A DNA stretch of 64,000 nt from Absidia repens. Its lineage: Eukaryota; Mucoromycota; Mucoromycetes; Mucorales; Cunninghamellaceae. Both the position numbers and the translations under genes were made by a program. Positions 11,925-27,299 of this stretch are shown piece after piece (the first letter of the stretch is position 1; every line of letters begins with the position of its first letter). The notes beneath the pieces are model-generated. The model did no database searches. It saw only the letters and a program-made list of their open reading frames with translations, and was not told the origin of the DNA. The stretch lies in assembly GCA_002105175.1 (NCBI GenBank), contig MCGE01000027.1, positions 476,496-540,495 on the forward strand, read 5' to 3'.

Positions 11925-12714
11925 GAATACGAATATTCAAATCATCGATTTGACTTTTTTAGAAAATGTAAAAAAAGAAAAATGGGAAAAGGGTTCATGA
12001 TGCAGTCTTCGCATCATTTTAATTTATTAACAAATGATAGGTATCGAATAATAGATTGGGGTATGTTGTCAAATATTTTCTGGAATGAAAAAAGAGAACT
12101 GGAAAATACAATTCATTTGTTGTTTCGCCTATATTGAAATTACAGAGTAAAACTATTTGGTTTATTGTTTGTAGCAGAAAGTTGTGTGAGGTGAGTGGGG
12201 ATCGACGCTGTTTTAATCTTGTCCTCGATTATTTGGTAATGAAAAAAAAAAAAAAGGATATGTCAGATGACGGTTGATGAGGATGCTGATGAGGTGAAAG
12301 GGAGCGTTCAAATCCCATAAGTTTTCAATACGTATAACAAGATACGATGATGATAAAGTAATATAGGAGGTTCTCTTTTTTTTTTTTTTTGATGCACATG
12401 ATAATAGGAAAAGCATCCTTCTTCTCCCTCACCCCTTTTTTTAGCAACCTTCTTGTTTGCAAATTATAATTGGTATAAAAACTACCGGAAAAAAACTGAC
12501 GGAAGAAGAAACTGATACACATATCACATAGGGTCATAATTTTAGATTTAAAACAAGAAAAAAATAACAATTTTAAACATATATATCCTGTTTTTCTTCT
12601 TTCCCTCTTTTTTATTTTTCTATTTTCTGCATTTGCCATCACTTTTGAAACTTCATATCATACACATATACATATATTGTGAACCTACCTTATTATTAAT
12701 ATTATTTAAACACA
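11101..12714. other. Intergenic, upstream of the monocarboxylate transporter gene
   Basis: AT-rich sequence with poly-T/poly-A runs and an (AT)n microsatellite at about 11889-11911. I found no supportable gene. The promoter and leader of the transporter should lie near the right end. Confidence 0.5.
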
Positions 12715-13603
12715 ATGTATCCAAAAGTAAATTCTACTGGGGATTTAAATAACGGCACTGGAGAAGATGATGCCACTACACTTTACCCAGAAAGCCATAC
12801 GACTCTTGACAGCACACTTGTCACTCACTCAAAACGTAATAAAATTTATGCGGCATTTTAACCAATCACATCGTTCATCGAAAAAAAACATTCCGATTGA
12901 CATGATTTTTTTTTTAAATAGTGTATCGGCTATTGCTTGCTCGACTATCAGATTCAGGCTATCTATCACAAAAAAATCAAAAACCACCAACAATTGGCAT
13001 TGAGCCATCTAGTAAGGAGGTCGATAATGGTGATAATCACGATGCATGCGACGGAGGTGATGAGAATGATGAAATAGAAGATCCTTATAGGTGGTTTGTT
13101 TTATTGGGTGGCTTTCTCGCCCAAGCTATTTCTATGGGAACTCTATCTAGTTGGTAAGCTTTTATTTTCAAACTTTGATATAACATAATATTCAGTATGT
13201 TTTTATTAATATACTACAATTTTCCCGGTCATCCCTTTTTATCATTGATTCCTATTCGAACATCATAGGGGTAGGTGCTTTATATACATAAAATGCATAT
13301 ATAACCCAGAATGCGAAAAAAAGGTACCGAAAAATTTAACCTCCGCTTTTTTTTTTTTTTTTTTCAAACAGGCATTATGCAAGATTATTATGACCGTCAA
13401 GTATTCAAAGGAACAGTTGATTCAACTCAATTGTCATTTGTTGGAACATTGGGATTCATGTTTAGTGGGCTTTTGGGACCGGTTAGTCAAATATTAGTAT
13501 CGGCATTTGGCACTCGGTGGGTTATGTTTATTGCCACCATTCTTATTTCAAGTGGACTGATCTTCGCTAGTTTTTCGGTTGAGGTAAGAATAGATCTATT
13601 AGC

Positions 13604-13634
<31 letters not shown>

Positions 13635-13728
13635 GCATCGATCTAATACTTTGATATATTGTCGTAGTTATGGCATCTATATATGACACAAAGTATACTA
13701 CATGGTATAGGGGCTGCTATATTAAACA

Positions 13729-13766
<38 letters not shown>

Positions 13767-14981
13767 AACTAGACATTATCATGTTGGGGAGCACTAATTT
13801 AATGTTGTGATCATAATAGTTATCTATGGTGATTGCTCCGCAATGGTTTAGCAAAAGACGTGGATTTGCAATGGGTGTTATGATGAGTGGAGCTGGCGTT
13901 GGTGGGGGAGGTATGCCTTTTCTAATGAATGAATTAAATGAAAATCTCGGTGGAGCTTGGTAGGCAAAGAAAAAATAAGGCACGCTTAATATTTAATATT
14001 CCGCTCACTTTTTATTTTCATGCGTTTTTTCACAGGTGCTATCGGGTACTAGGAATCATTTCTTTTGTGGTTAGCTTGATGTGTACCATTTTGTTGAAAG
14101 AAATGCCAGAAAAAATACAAGTCGAAGAAGGCAAGGATAAGAAACCAAATCGGCATGGATGGAGAAATGTGATCGATTTCAAAATTTGCAAAGACTCCAA
14201 GTTCATCATTTGGTGTATTGCTGGTAATCTGAGTATGATGGCATACTTTGTCCCAGTATTTTACCTACCATGTATGTATACTATTTTTTCGTATTTATAA
14301 AGACTGTATTGCTAATATTTTTCCTTGATATTTATAGCTCATGCTACAAAACTGGGCTTATTACCTTCTCAAGGATCTATGCTTGTAGCTGTTTTTTCAG
14401 CAGTGAACATCATAGGGAGAGTCTTATCGGGGTAAACACAAAATACCGGTTACGGAGGAAGGGGGGGAGTAAGACAGACAAGAACTAATATGATTTCATT
14501 GAATAGTTATCTCGGTGATAATTTTGGAGCGGTCAATATTAACATTATATTTCTACTGACATGTGGAATGAGCTCATTATTTATTTGGACCATGGCTACT
14601 TCATACGTTGCGTTGATGATTTTTATTGTCATTTATGGAGTCATGAGTGGATCAGTATTTTCATTATGTAAGTAAACATAATAATGGTTCCAATGATGTG
14701 AAGTGCTTCATGTTTACTTAACGCTCTGTATATTTATAGTGGCACCTATTACAGTGTCTATTACTGGAATTGATGGATATAAATCAGGTATGTCGATATA
14801 CCTGTTTTCTTTGACAGCTGCCCGATTGGGACCATCGATGGCCGGAGCTATTCAAACCGCTACAGACAAAAATTCATATTTTGCACAACAGCTATTCACT
14901 GGCCTGGCTTTCGTCCTTTCCGCCATTGTCATCATCGTACTCAAATTTAAACTCAAGCGTGGTGTTTTCGTTAAAGTATGA
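12715..14981 (+). CDS. Monocarboxylate transporter-like MFS protein (SLC16/Mch type)
   Basis: Exons 12715-12835, 12922-13153, 13269-13270, 13372-13583, 13668-13730, 13820-13959, 14036-14271, 14338-14431, 14507-14667 and 14740-14981 sum to 1503 nt, giving 500 aa. A ~75-residue polar N-terminal tail is followed by about 12 hydrophobic segments. Family signatures are PYRWFVLLGGFLAQAISMG leading to WGIMQDYY at TM1, APQWFSKRRGFAMGVMMSG in the loop 4 to TM5 region, and ARLGPSMAGAI near TM11. The family moves small monocarboxylates or related solutes across the plasma or organellar membrane; the substrate here is unknown. The frame across TM1 closes only if a 2-nt exon (GG) is included, which sits exactly between a TAG acceptor and a GTAGGT donor. 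Confidence 0.88.
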
Positions 14982-15259
14982 TCTTTAGATCATTTGTACT
15001 GTACAGTTGCTTTTATTTCAATATGCATATTCGCACGATCTTTTTTTTTTTTTTTATTACACATACTTTTAGAGAAACTGACTTTTGACAAAACTTATCG
15101 TTTTATATCAACTGCCTTTCCGACTGTTTCTGCCTTTTACTTCGTAAACAGTAGCTAGTCCTTTTATTTATATTAACAAGTATATATCTATTGTTCCATA
15201 ATAAACGCTAATATCGTCGTACGACCTCCAACCGACTCTACATGTGGCGCAGTGTACTC
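14982..15259. other. Intergenic, 3' of the transporter gene
   Basis: This is the 3' flank of the transporter with T runs and no gene seen. The dispersed repeat copy begins at its right end. Confidence 0.5.
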
Positions 15260-16110
15260 ACAGTGACGATTGAAATTCCGCTCAGGTGAATATTTATGTA
15301 GCCCCACCTTTTTATTTGGGCACTCTCTTTTCTTTTCTTTTTTCTTTCTGTAATTCTTCGTGATTGTGGCTCCTATGGGGTTATATTGGACTTAGATTAG
15401 TGTCAGGACTGGTTTAGAAGGGTTTTCAGCTCAGGGATTGCAAGATGCATGGGGAAACCCTTTCATTTTCGATTCAAGATTTTAAACCACCATTAGTTAG
15501 TTTTTTGGAGCCTCCATTAGCTCAGTTTAGTGTTGGTTTGTCACAATCTGTATCAATATACGAATAAAATATGTCTCTTTTTACTTGGTTCAATGAAATA
15601 TGTCCCATTAGTCTCTCTCATGTTCTGCGCAATAGAATCCTTTTTTTTTTTACTAGCAATCATTCCCGTTTGATTTGTATTGACTGTTGTAGTGTGTCAT
15701 TAAAAAAAAAAAGAAGCCTGTAGTCTTTCTCCTGCCTTGTGCAGTACAACATATAATCCCACATTTCACAACCGTTCCCTTAGAATAATATTGACCTTTT
15801 TTCAAAGCTCAAAACAGTCTCACTCATGGTACCTCCAATAGATCCTTCCACTAATCTCTTGTTGCAATGAACTCCTACTTATCTTTTAGTTTTATTAGCT
15901 CTAGTATCTATCAGTATCATTAATAAAATATGTACTTTTTGGCAATATTAAAATAATGTCTTTATCGTAGCTGCTTTGTGAGTGACTTGGCAAACATTGA
16001 CTTTCTAGGTAATCCAATATGACTGTGTTTCCTCCTAAAGTCTCAGGAACTGGTCGGTAGTCTTAGATTACTTGCTATCAATTATAGTCATATTCCTGCT
16101 CTACCAATAT
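15260..16110 (+). repeat. Dispersed intergenic repeat, copy 2 (opposite orientation)
   Basis: It is the only copy with its AATAAA signal reading on the plus strand. Its core lies at about 15450-15470 (ATGGGGAAACCCTTTCATTT), followed by AATAAAATATGTCTC near 15565. Homology to copies 3 and 6 extends past the core to about 16110, including boxes around 15680-15720 and 15800-15960. No ORF is kept across copies. Confidence 0.8.
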
Positions 16111-16376
16111 GGTAATATATCCAGGCAGTTTAATGCGTATATCCGCTTTTATAGAACATTTTTCACTTATTTCTAATTTACCATGAGTGCTTGCTCCACC
16201 TCTTGCGGCCTAATATAAAGCGTGACCAAATTCCAGATCTACCAGATCTACCATTCCAAACTGAAGTCCGTTGTGCCCAAGGGGGCTATCTCTCAAGGTG
16301 TAAAATGGCAGCGGTGTCTAATTCCATCAAAAGCCATACTTGAACGACCTTCCCTCGGACACTCAGTTTGATGGTT

Positions 16377-16411
<35 letters not shown>

Positions 16412-17209
16412 AAGCGTGAGAACGTTTAAAAATTGAACACCATATAAAACATTGCAACAGTTAAAGTTTACTTTACGCTCTCGCTAAACTGCACCACAGT
16501 TTTAGCAACATCATATCCTGTTTTCTAAAAAAAAGGTTAAATAATTCCTGTTTCTTTTTTCCATATCCCATCTCTCACGCCATAGCCAATATCAGGAAAT
16601 ACTCATGTGCCTGAAATGAAAATTACTCATGTTGAATAGCTCAACTGGCAAATCATGGGAAAAAAAGGAATGTTTGTTGTCGACTTCAGTTCATGAGTTT
16701 AGGACTTTCTTAGTCCTGAGTTTTTTTTTTTTATCGTGATACCGAATACATCAATAGCATGTATTCATGAATATGTAGGATCATTAAACAAGGATATTGC
16801 GCAATAAATTACCATCGAGATATAAGACAAAACATCTGAGGTAGACCAAGCAGACGCATCATGTAAGTCGGAGTTAATGGTGTTATTTCTGCGCAGATCA
16901 TCCATCATCTATCAGCATTGTGTGAATAACATGATATGCTTTTTCATGTAAAGTTAAGCTATTTACAAAGCTAACGTTTTCATAATATATATATATATAT
17001 ATAGCAAAGATAGGGGCAAGCGATATGACACTCATTCTTTAGATAAGGAAAATTAAGTGGGTATCGGGTCGCCTGGTGTTTTCCCTCATCACCAAAAATG
17101 AAAGAACGGGGTTCAAAATAATTGAAAAGATAGGAAATCCCAACTTTTTCCCTTTCTTCTTTGTTCCTCCTCTCCTTCAATTACTGAAGCGACAACCAAC
17201 GTATGAACA
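16111..17209. other. Intergenic, upstream of the MFS-like gene
   Basis: It contains a 30-nt poly-T run near 16379-16409 and an (AT)n tract at about 16984-17004. A tRNA-like A-box is present near 16636, but no full cloverleaf was found. No gene was seen. Confidence 0.5.
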
Positions 17210-17229
17210 ATGACGTTTCCTTGGTCTAA
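17203..17229 (+). promoter_or_regulatory. Overlapping upstream ORF
   Basis: An ATG seven bases upstream of the main start opens an 8-codon frame that overlaps the main ATG and stops at TAA. Such an uORF can reduce initiation at the main start. Whether it lies in the transcript depends on the unknown transcription start. Confidence 0.4.
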
Positions 17230-19554
17230 TCTACTTGCCATGTCGAACGCCATGACAGGGACGCCATGGCTTTATTTTGTGCTCTATTTACATCTTTCTC
17301 TCGACTTGTCTTGCTTGCAAGTGGGTTTGTTGATGGCTTACTTGTACCTATTACGCTGGATTTCCAACAACACGGTGATTTATTTATTCGACAAGCTATC
17401 TCGTCATTACAGTGTGTTTTTGATTCTGTTCTGTAGCTTGGTTGGGTTCTCCGCTCTTTCAGTGTTCTTGTTGCTATCTTCGTATTCGTCGTTGCTTGTA
17501 GGTGGGTACCTCATTGACCACTCCTCGTCTTACTACTGGTACATCGTCTTCGCAGCACTGTCTCTATTTGGCGCATTTTATCTATCTCTTGGTGTATTGA
17601 TTGAAAGCGTTATTCTGAAAAGCTGGGGTGAATATCGAATGTATTTCTATGGTAAGAGATTCTCCCACACTTTTTATGTTTACTCTTTTTTTTTTTTCCT
17701 TTACGTTATGTTTATTAATGGACTGTATTACAAAATTGTTATATATAGGTCATCATCGCCCGTGGTCAGAATGGACAGTGGTATTGTTGACTGGTCTGAT
17801 TGGTGTGATGTGCTCCTTGTTTTCGATTTTTTGTGGTGACGAAGATCAATGCGACCCCTCGGATTTACTTCCGCCTTTATTTACCGGTATGATACTGCTT
17901 GGTGTCTGTGTGATGTGTATGATTGCGCTCTTCAAGATCCAATTTATGCCTTCCGATCCCGCCTCCTTGGGATTGACCCCATCTACACCTTGGCTGCTCA
18001 AGAATGCCGTGGTTCAACAATCAGACTTACACCTTCTTCCTTCGCACTTTGCTCCCTATAAGCCATACAGTCTCTTCGGTGAATCATTGTCTCATATATC
18101 AGAAGAAAATGCCAGTATGGTACAACGTATGACAAGTCACCCTTCATTAATCCGCGAGGCTAGTCGTACAAGCTCTCAATCGGCATATTCCTTCACAGCA
18201 ACACCTATACCCATTATGAACAACAACAATACCAACAATTTATCTCTTCTTAGTGCATCTGGAACACCATCATCTTATGGAGCCATAATCTATTCATCAT
18301 CAGCTACTGGATCGGCACCCGCTGTAGAAAATGCTGGATTTATACCTCCTTGGCTCGGCACCAATCCGCTAGTTGGCAGACGACTCAGTGGTAACACGTC
18401 CTATTCATACGATCCGACCACGCCTTTGGTAGACGATGATGACGACACGGATGGGGACGCAACATCAGAGCACCAGCACCAGCAACAACAACAACAACAA
18501 GGAATCAACGTACAGTCATCGTCATGGGATGCCGTCCCCTCTTATGAATTGGCTTTGTTTTCATTTGTACCGCCTGACATGCCGTCTATTGCCATGCTGC
18601 CATTTATTTTACACTATTTCAACACTGCAACAATCAACACCACCAATAACAACGACACTCCTCGATACTCGACCCCTGCTTCTGCAACTACAGCAATGAT
18701 GGCCAATACTTACATTCCTTCTATACCTGGACCCCTTCTCATCAATCCCCCACCTGTCGATGATTGGAAGCTGCGGTCTTTACAACTCACCATGTTTTTG
18801 CTTGGTTGTGATTCAGCAATGCTGCAGGTATTTTTATTTGTTTACCTTTATGATTGCTTGGATCTTTCTATGCTTATTGTTGGTGCGACCGGTGCTTTGG
18901 TTATTTTGTCGAATATACTATTACTTACAACTGTGACCAAGGTAAGTCTTTTTTTTTTTTTAGAGAGAAGGGGAACGGGGATAATATATTTTGTTCACTC
19001 AGCTTATCATTTTTATATTGTCACTAGTGGATTCATGGTATCAACTTTACGAGGATGACAACTCTTATCCATGCGACATTAATCATATGCTCTTTTAGCT
19101 TTTTATGGCTTCGACCTCATCATGTTTTCACTACGATTGCAGCATTGATATTGCCGTTTATGCAAAGTAAGTAAAAAAAAAAAAAAAAAATGATGTAATG
19201 TAAATGATAAGCGATATTTTAGAAAGTGGAATTCTCACCGGTTTATTTTTTCGGTTGTTAGGTGGGATTTTTTACTTGGCTTGGTTGGTGGCGTCGGATC
19301 GAATCAATACCTTGGTATGGTCAGATCAACAGCGTATATTTCAAAGGGCTGTTGTATCCACTCTCTTTTGCTATGTTGGCCCAATGGCGGGAGCCATGCT
19401 GACAGGATACCTTGTGTCATCTTCAGAAGTATCATCAGGCAAGGGCAGCGATAACTTATTACATCCTTCTTCCTTCACACCTGTTTATCATGCATCTATC
19501 GGACTATTGGCCTTTAGCTTTGTGGTCTCGTGGGGTTGGTCTACCGATGACTGA
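17210..19554 (+). CDS. MFS-type multi-pass membrane protein (MFS_1-like/MFSD6 type)
   Basis: Four exons (17210-17651, 17749-18941, 19028-19166, 19223-19554) sum to 2106 nt and 701 aa. The N-terminal half has about six hydrophobic segments, with a DKLSRHY loop where MFS proteins carry D-R-x-G-R, and SWGEYRMYFYGHHRPW resembling the RxxGxxRxWG region of LacY/MFSD6-like carriers. A ~300-residue hydrophilic loop follows, rich in Ser, Asn and Thr, with acidic and Gln runs (DDDDDTDGD, QQQQQQQ). A second set of segments (about 560-700) ends in VVSWGWSTDD. The long central loop is unusual. Substrate and membrane are unknown. Confidence 0.75.
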
Positions 19555-20202
19555 AACAAGAAGCACACTCATCACTCACTGAATCACGTATATTTACTTA
19601 TTATTATCATTTTACTGCCATTATTTTATGAAGGCACCACGCCGCATGGTTGTTTAGTACTAGTTTACCCTCCTTTATCTATCTGTTGTATATTAACTTT
19701 TAGTCTAGTAGCCTTTCTACCCATTATGTATGTATCATTTTTTTTGACCAATACGGTTTGACCATTCCATGTATATATCCCTTTATAGTATCATTATTAT
19801 CTCAAAACAATAAAATACCATCCACAAAAATAACATGCAGTAGTCTCTTTCAAGTACATACTTTGTTGTTGTATGTATGATATAAAAATTATCTATCCTA
19901 TATATCATAGCATGTATCATATCAATAAAAAACACACCTCATTCAACCATTTCTTCAATAATTATTCCATTGTTTGTTTCAAAATAAAATAAAAAGTCAG
20001 TGGTCAATATGCATTATGGTGTATGATTTTATTTAAAAGTGGTAAAAAATAGGGGAAGTAGTCGAGAGGGGGGCAAGTACAAAAAATCAATAATAAACAA
20101 GTGTGCGTGGTCAATGTATAAAAAGAATGCTAATGTATATGTTAAAGAGGAGGTCAGTATAGTATTTTAATCTAAGAGTCTAATTCTAGTCATAGGTTTG
20201 TC
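19555..20202. other. Convergent intergenic region
   Basis: It lies between the stop codons of the plus-strand MFS gene and the minus-strand RIX7 gene, so it holds both 3' UTRs. AATAAA-like signals occur on the plus strand near 19809 and 19924. No gene was seen. Confidence 0.55.
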
Positions 20203-23880
<3,678 letters not shown>

Positions 23881-24104
23881 TAGATCAAATAACTAAAACG
23901 AAGGTAAAAAAAAAAAAAAAGTGGAAGAGTTTTAATTTTTTTTTTTTCTTGAAATGAAAAACAGAATCGCCGGACCCAGCCACTGCGAGGTGTGCCGGGA
24001 GCGGGGAATGAAAACAGGCATTGCACTTCAGGCAGGCGTCAATGAAAAAGGAATCCAATTCCATTTTCGTTGGCAGATTCCCTCCTTCTCTTTCGTAATT
24101 TATT
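23881..24104. promoter_or_regulatory. Short bidirectional promoter, RIX7 / eL20
   Basis: Only 224 bp separate the two divergent start codons. It holds A/T runs at 23909-23950 and a GC-rich patch around 23968-24006. The arrangement would let a 60S assembly factor and a 60S protein share control; that is inference. Confidence 0.6.
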
Positions 24105-25151
24105 ATGGCTAGAGTAAGTATATAGTACATTTATATATATTATAAAATGGGAATATTACACGTAGATGAACTCTTCCAAAGCATCAGTACGAACACACCA
24201 GCACTACTATTATCAACTTCGACTATAATATGGTGGATGGATGGATGGATGGATGGATGAATAGATGCAGTGTATGGTGAATGTGATCTCTCTAATCTAT
24301 CCGTCTATCTGTTTACCTATCCATCCATCCATCCATCCATCCATCCATCCATTATATCTATCATGCATCATCACTGAATCGACGTTTACAATGGGTATAA
24401 TCCTATCAACAAACAACAATCTGTCGATTTTTATTTCAACTAAAACATGCAAATACCGTCGATATGGACTTCTTTTCTCGTATAATCACTTCAACAGCGC
24501 TGACTACGAATACACCTCAATATTTTGGAAGAGTTCAATCTATTTATTTATTGTTTTTCCATAGTAACAATAAATATACACCTCAAAGTATTATTTTTAC
24601 TGACTTTTTTTTTCTATTTTTTTTTTGTCTAGTTCCACGAATATCAAGTGGTGGGTCGCAAACTCCCCTCCGAGCAAGACCGTACTCCTAAGCTCTACCG
24701 TATGCGTATCTTTGCCCCTAACGATGTTGTTGCCAAGTCCCGTTTCTGGTACTTCTTGGCCAAGCTCCGTAAGGTGAAGAAGACCGCTGGTGAAATCGTG
24801 TCGGTCAACGAAATCTTCGAAAAGCGCCCTGAACAAATCAAGAACTTTGGTGTCTGGCTCCGTTACGACTCTCGATCTGGTACCCACAACATGTACAAGG
24901 AATACCGTGGTATGTCCCGTGTTGAAGCTGTGGGCACTTGTTATCAAGATATGGCTGCTCGTCATCGCTCTCGTTTCGGTAACATCCAAATCATCCGTGT
25001 TGCTGAAGTTGCTGTCGCTGATGTCCGTCGTCAATACATCAAGCAATTGTTGACCCCCAAGCTTGCTTTCCCCTTGCCTCACCGTCTTCAACGTGTTCAA
25101 AAGGCCAACCGCTCCCTTTTCCAAGCCAAGCGTCCCTCCACTTTCTATTAG
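24105..25151 (+). CDS. RPL20: 60S ribosomal protein eL20 (L18a/L20)
   Basis: Exon 1 (24105-24113) encodes only MAR and exon 2 (24633-25151) the rest, 175 aa in total. The join gives [18 protein letters not shown], the usual N-terminus. Further signatures are [36 protein letters not shown] and the C-terminal KRPSTFY. eL20 is a large-subunit surface protein. Codon use is strongly C-ending, as in other highly expressed genes here. The 519-nt first intron contains GGAT and ATCC arrays in opposite orientation. Confidence 0.97.
24234..24352. repeat. Inverted pair of GGAT and ATCC arrays in the eL20 first intron
   Basis: A GGAT array (24234-24259) and an ATCC array (24318-24352) are about 58 bases apart. 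They are complementary and could pair as a hairpin in the pre-mRNA or DNA. Confidence 0.9.
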
Positions 25152-25460
25152 AAAAACTCTCTTTTTGGTTGCGGCATCTCTTTTGATCTCTCTCTCTTTT
25201 AGTTAGTTTTTTCATTGTTATTCTGAAATAAATGGAAACTTTTTACAATACATGTCATGTCTTTCTATTTATTTATTTTTTTGCTTTTTTTTTTTCTGTT
25301 TGGTGCTGTCAATGCTTGTCAGTTCTATGGGTGGCGCGCGCGTTAAAGTCAATACGTACATTTAAACGCCGCCGGGTTTTAAAATATTTCTCGTGTTTTT
25401 GGATTCACTTGCTTTTCTTTCCCAAAATTAATCTGTACACCCTTATTTCTTATCTGAATC
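25152..25460. promoter_or_regulatory. Intergenic, eL20 3' end and RFC4 promoter
   Basis: An AATAAA for eL20 lies near 25226-25231. Near 25330-25380 is a GC patch (GGCGCGCGCG and ACGCCGCCGGGTTTTAAAA) that is a plausible RFC4 promoter. ACGCG-type elements (MluI cell-cycle box-like) are suggested by GCGCGCGTTAAA but are not exact. Confidence 0.45.
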
Positions 25461-26881
25461 ATGTCAACAGCAGCACCTATGGACATTGATGGAGCGCAGG
25501 CTTCCACAAAAGAAGACAATTACGTATTACCTTGGTATGTATATAATAATAATAATATTAGTAAAGGAACGGCACGTGTCTGATCAGCCAGCGTTTGTTT
25601 TTTTTAATCATTTGATTTTCTCTTAGGGTGGAAAAGTATCGACCTGTTCTACTCAATGACATAGTTGGAAATGAAGAAACTGTAGCTCGATTGAATGCCA
25701 TTGCACGTGATGGAAATATGCCAAATATCATTTTGACGGTATAGTGAAAAAAGAAAGAACGGTGTCAAAATACATTCTTCAAGTCTGCGTTGATGACAAC
25801 ATGAATCTAACCCCTTTATATTCATACAATAGGGACTACCGGGAATCGGTAAAACAACAAGTATTCTTTGTCTGGCACACGAACTATTGGGCCCTGCTTA
25901 CAAGGAAGCTGTTTTGGAACTGAATGCATCAGATGACAGGTAAATACAAAAAATCATAGGGGACCCAACATTAATCAGGTCAGACTCACACCACTTTTGT
26001 CTTATTGTTATGTATGTGTATAGAGGGATCGATGTTGTAAGAAGTCGAATCAAGGCATTTGCTCAAAAGAAGGTTACTTTGCCTGCTGGACGACATAAGA
26101 TTATCATTCTTGATGAAGCCGATAGGTATTAATTTTTTTGGTGTTCTGACACTGGTTTTATGAAATAACTCATTCTTCTTCTTTTAGTATGACTGGTGGT
26201 GCACAACAAGCCTTACGACGAACGATGGAAATTTATTCGAATACAACGCGATTCGCGCTGGCGTGCAATCAATCCAATAAAATTATCGAACCTATTCAAT
26301 CCCGGTGTGCCACTTTACGCTACACCAAATTATCAGAATCTCAAGTGTTGAAACGTTTACAAGAACTCTGTAATGCTGAACATGTAAGTCATCTTTCTCA
26401 TTGAAAAAAAAAAGGCAAGTCGTATTAATTTTTTTTTTCTCTTTTTTAGGTACCTGTGACAGACGATGGTATGGAAGCATTGATATTTACGGCGGACGGT
26501 GATATGCGACAAGCCATCAATAATTTACAATCGACCTTTTATGGATTCGGTCACGTCAATGGTGAAAATGTATTCAAAATATGCGATCGACCTCATCCTA
26601 TTCTTATTCAAACCATGCTGAAACACTGTGCTGATGGAAATGTGCGCATTGCGGGTGATATGGTCCGTGAACTCTACTTGAAGGGCTATTCATCTCTGGA
26701 TATTGTAACAACCATGTTCCGTGTTGTCAAAAGCTTTGATGAACTTGGTGACGGACTTCAGTTGGACTTTTTGAAGGAAATTGGCTTCACACATATGCGC
26801 ATCATGGACGGATACCAAAGTCTGCTCCAACTGGCGGGCTTGATTGCTAAGCTTTGTCAGGTCAACACTGCAAAGGCATAG
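25461..26881 (+). CDS. RFC4: Replication factor C subunit (yeast Rfc4 / human RFC2)
   Basis: Six exons (25461-25534, 25627-25738, 25833-25939, 26024-26125, 26188-26383, 26450-26881) sum to 1023 nt and 340 aa. Key motifs are [20 protein letters not shown] (RFC box II), Walker [29 protein letters not shown], Walker [10 protein letters not shown], the SRC motif in [16 protein letters not shown], and [18 protein letters not shown]. The order and the LPGIGKTT P-loop fit the yeast Rfc4/human RFC2 orthologue rather than the other small subunits. The pentamer loads PCNA onto primed DNA in the nucleus. Start chosen at [11 protein letters not shown], the only ATG before the conserved block. Confidence 0.96.
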
Positions 26882-27299
26882 ATGGATTACTGCTATCGTA
26901 TTATCATAGTTTAGTTAATTTAGTTTACCTTAGCTTAGCATACCGTAGCGTAGTGTAGTGTAGCACTAGTTCGATGGACTAGCCATCGCCCATTCTCATT
27001 ATCATCATCATTATCATCAACATCTCAATACTTATATATATATATATATATATATATAACAATAAAACTACAACTATATTTGCACTTTTTATTTTATTTT
27101 GAAATAAATGTGAGTAACACATTGGGGTGTGAATACTAGCGGATGCGAATCGCTCGCTTGACTAAAGGAAAAAACGAGCTGGAAGTATGTAGTTTATCTA
27201 GTATAGTGGAGTTTAAAAAATATGTGTTGTTTTTTATAATGACAATGTGCTACATGCTAAAAAGTAGGTGAGAATGCTCTACTGTACAGTACATATAGT
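26882..27299. other. Intergenic, 3' of RFC4
   Basis: It contains a TAG/TTAG-rich stretch at about 26910-26970, an (AT)n tract at 27033-27058 and an AATAAA near 27061. No gene was seen. Confidence 0.5.

Noticed and set aside
14789..14818. Possible 30-nt GT-AG intron in the last transporter exon
   Set aside because: Too short to splice, and the in-frame reading through it fits the TM region of the family.
16636..16715. tRNA-like A box (TAGCTCAACTGGCAAATCA)
   Set aside because: No matching acceptor stem, anticodon arm or convincing T arm follows at tRNA distance.
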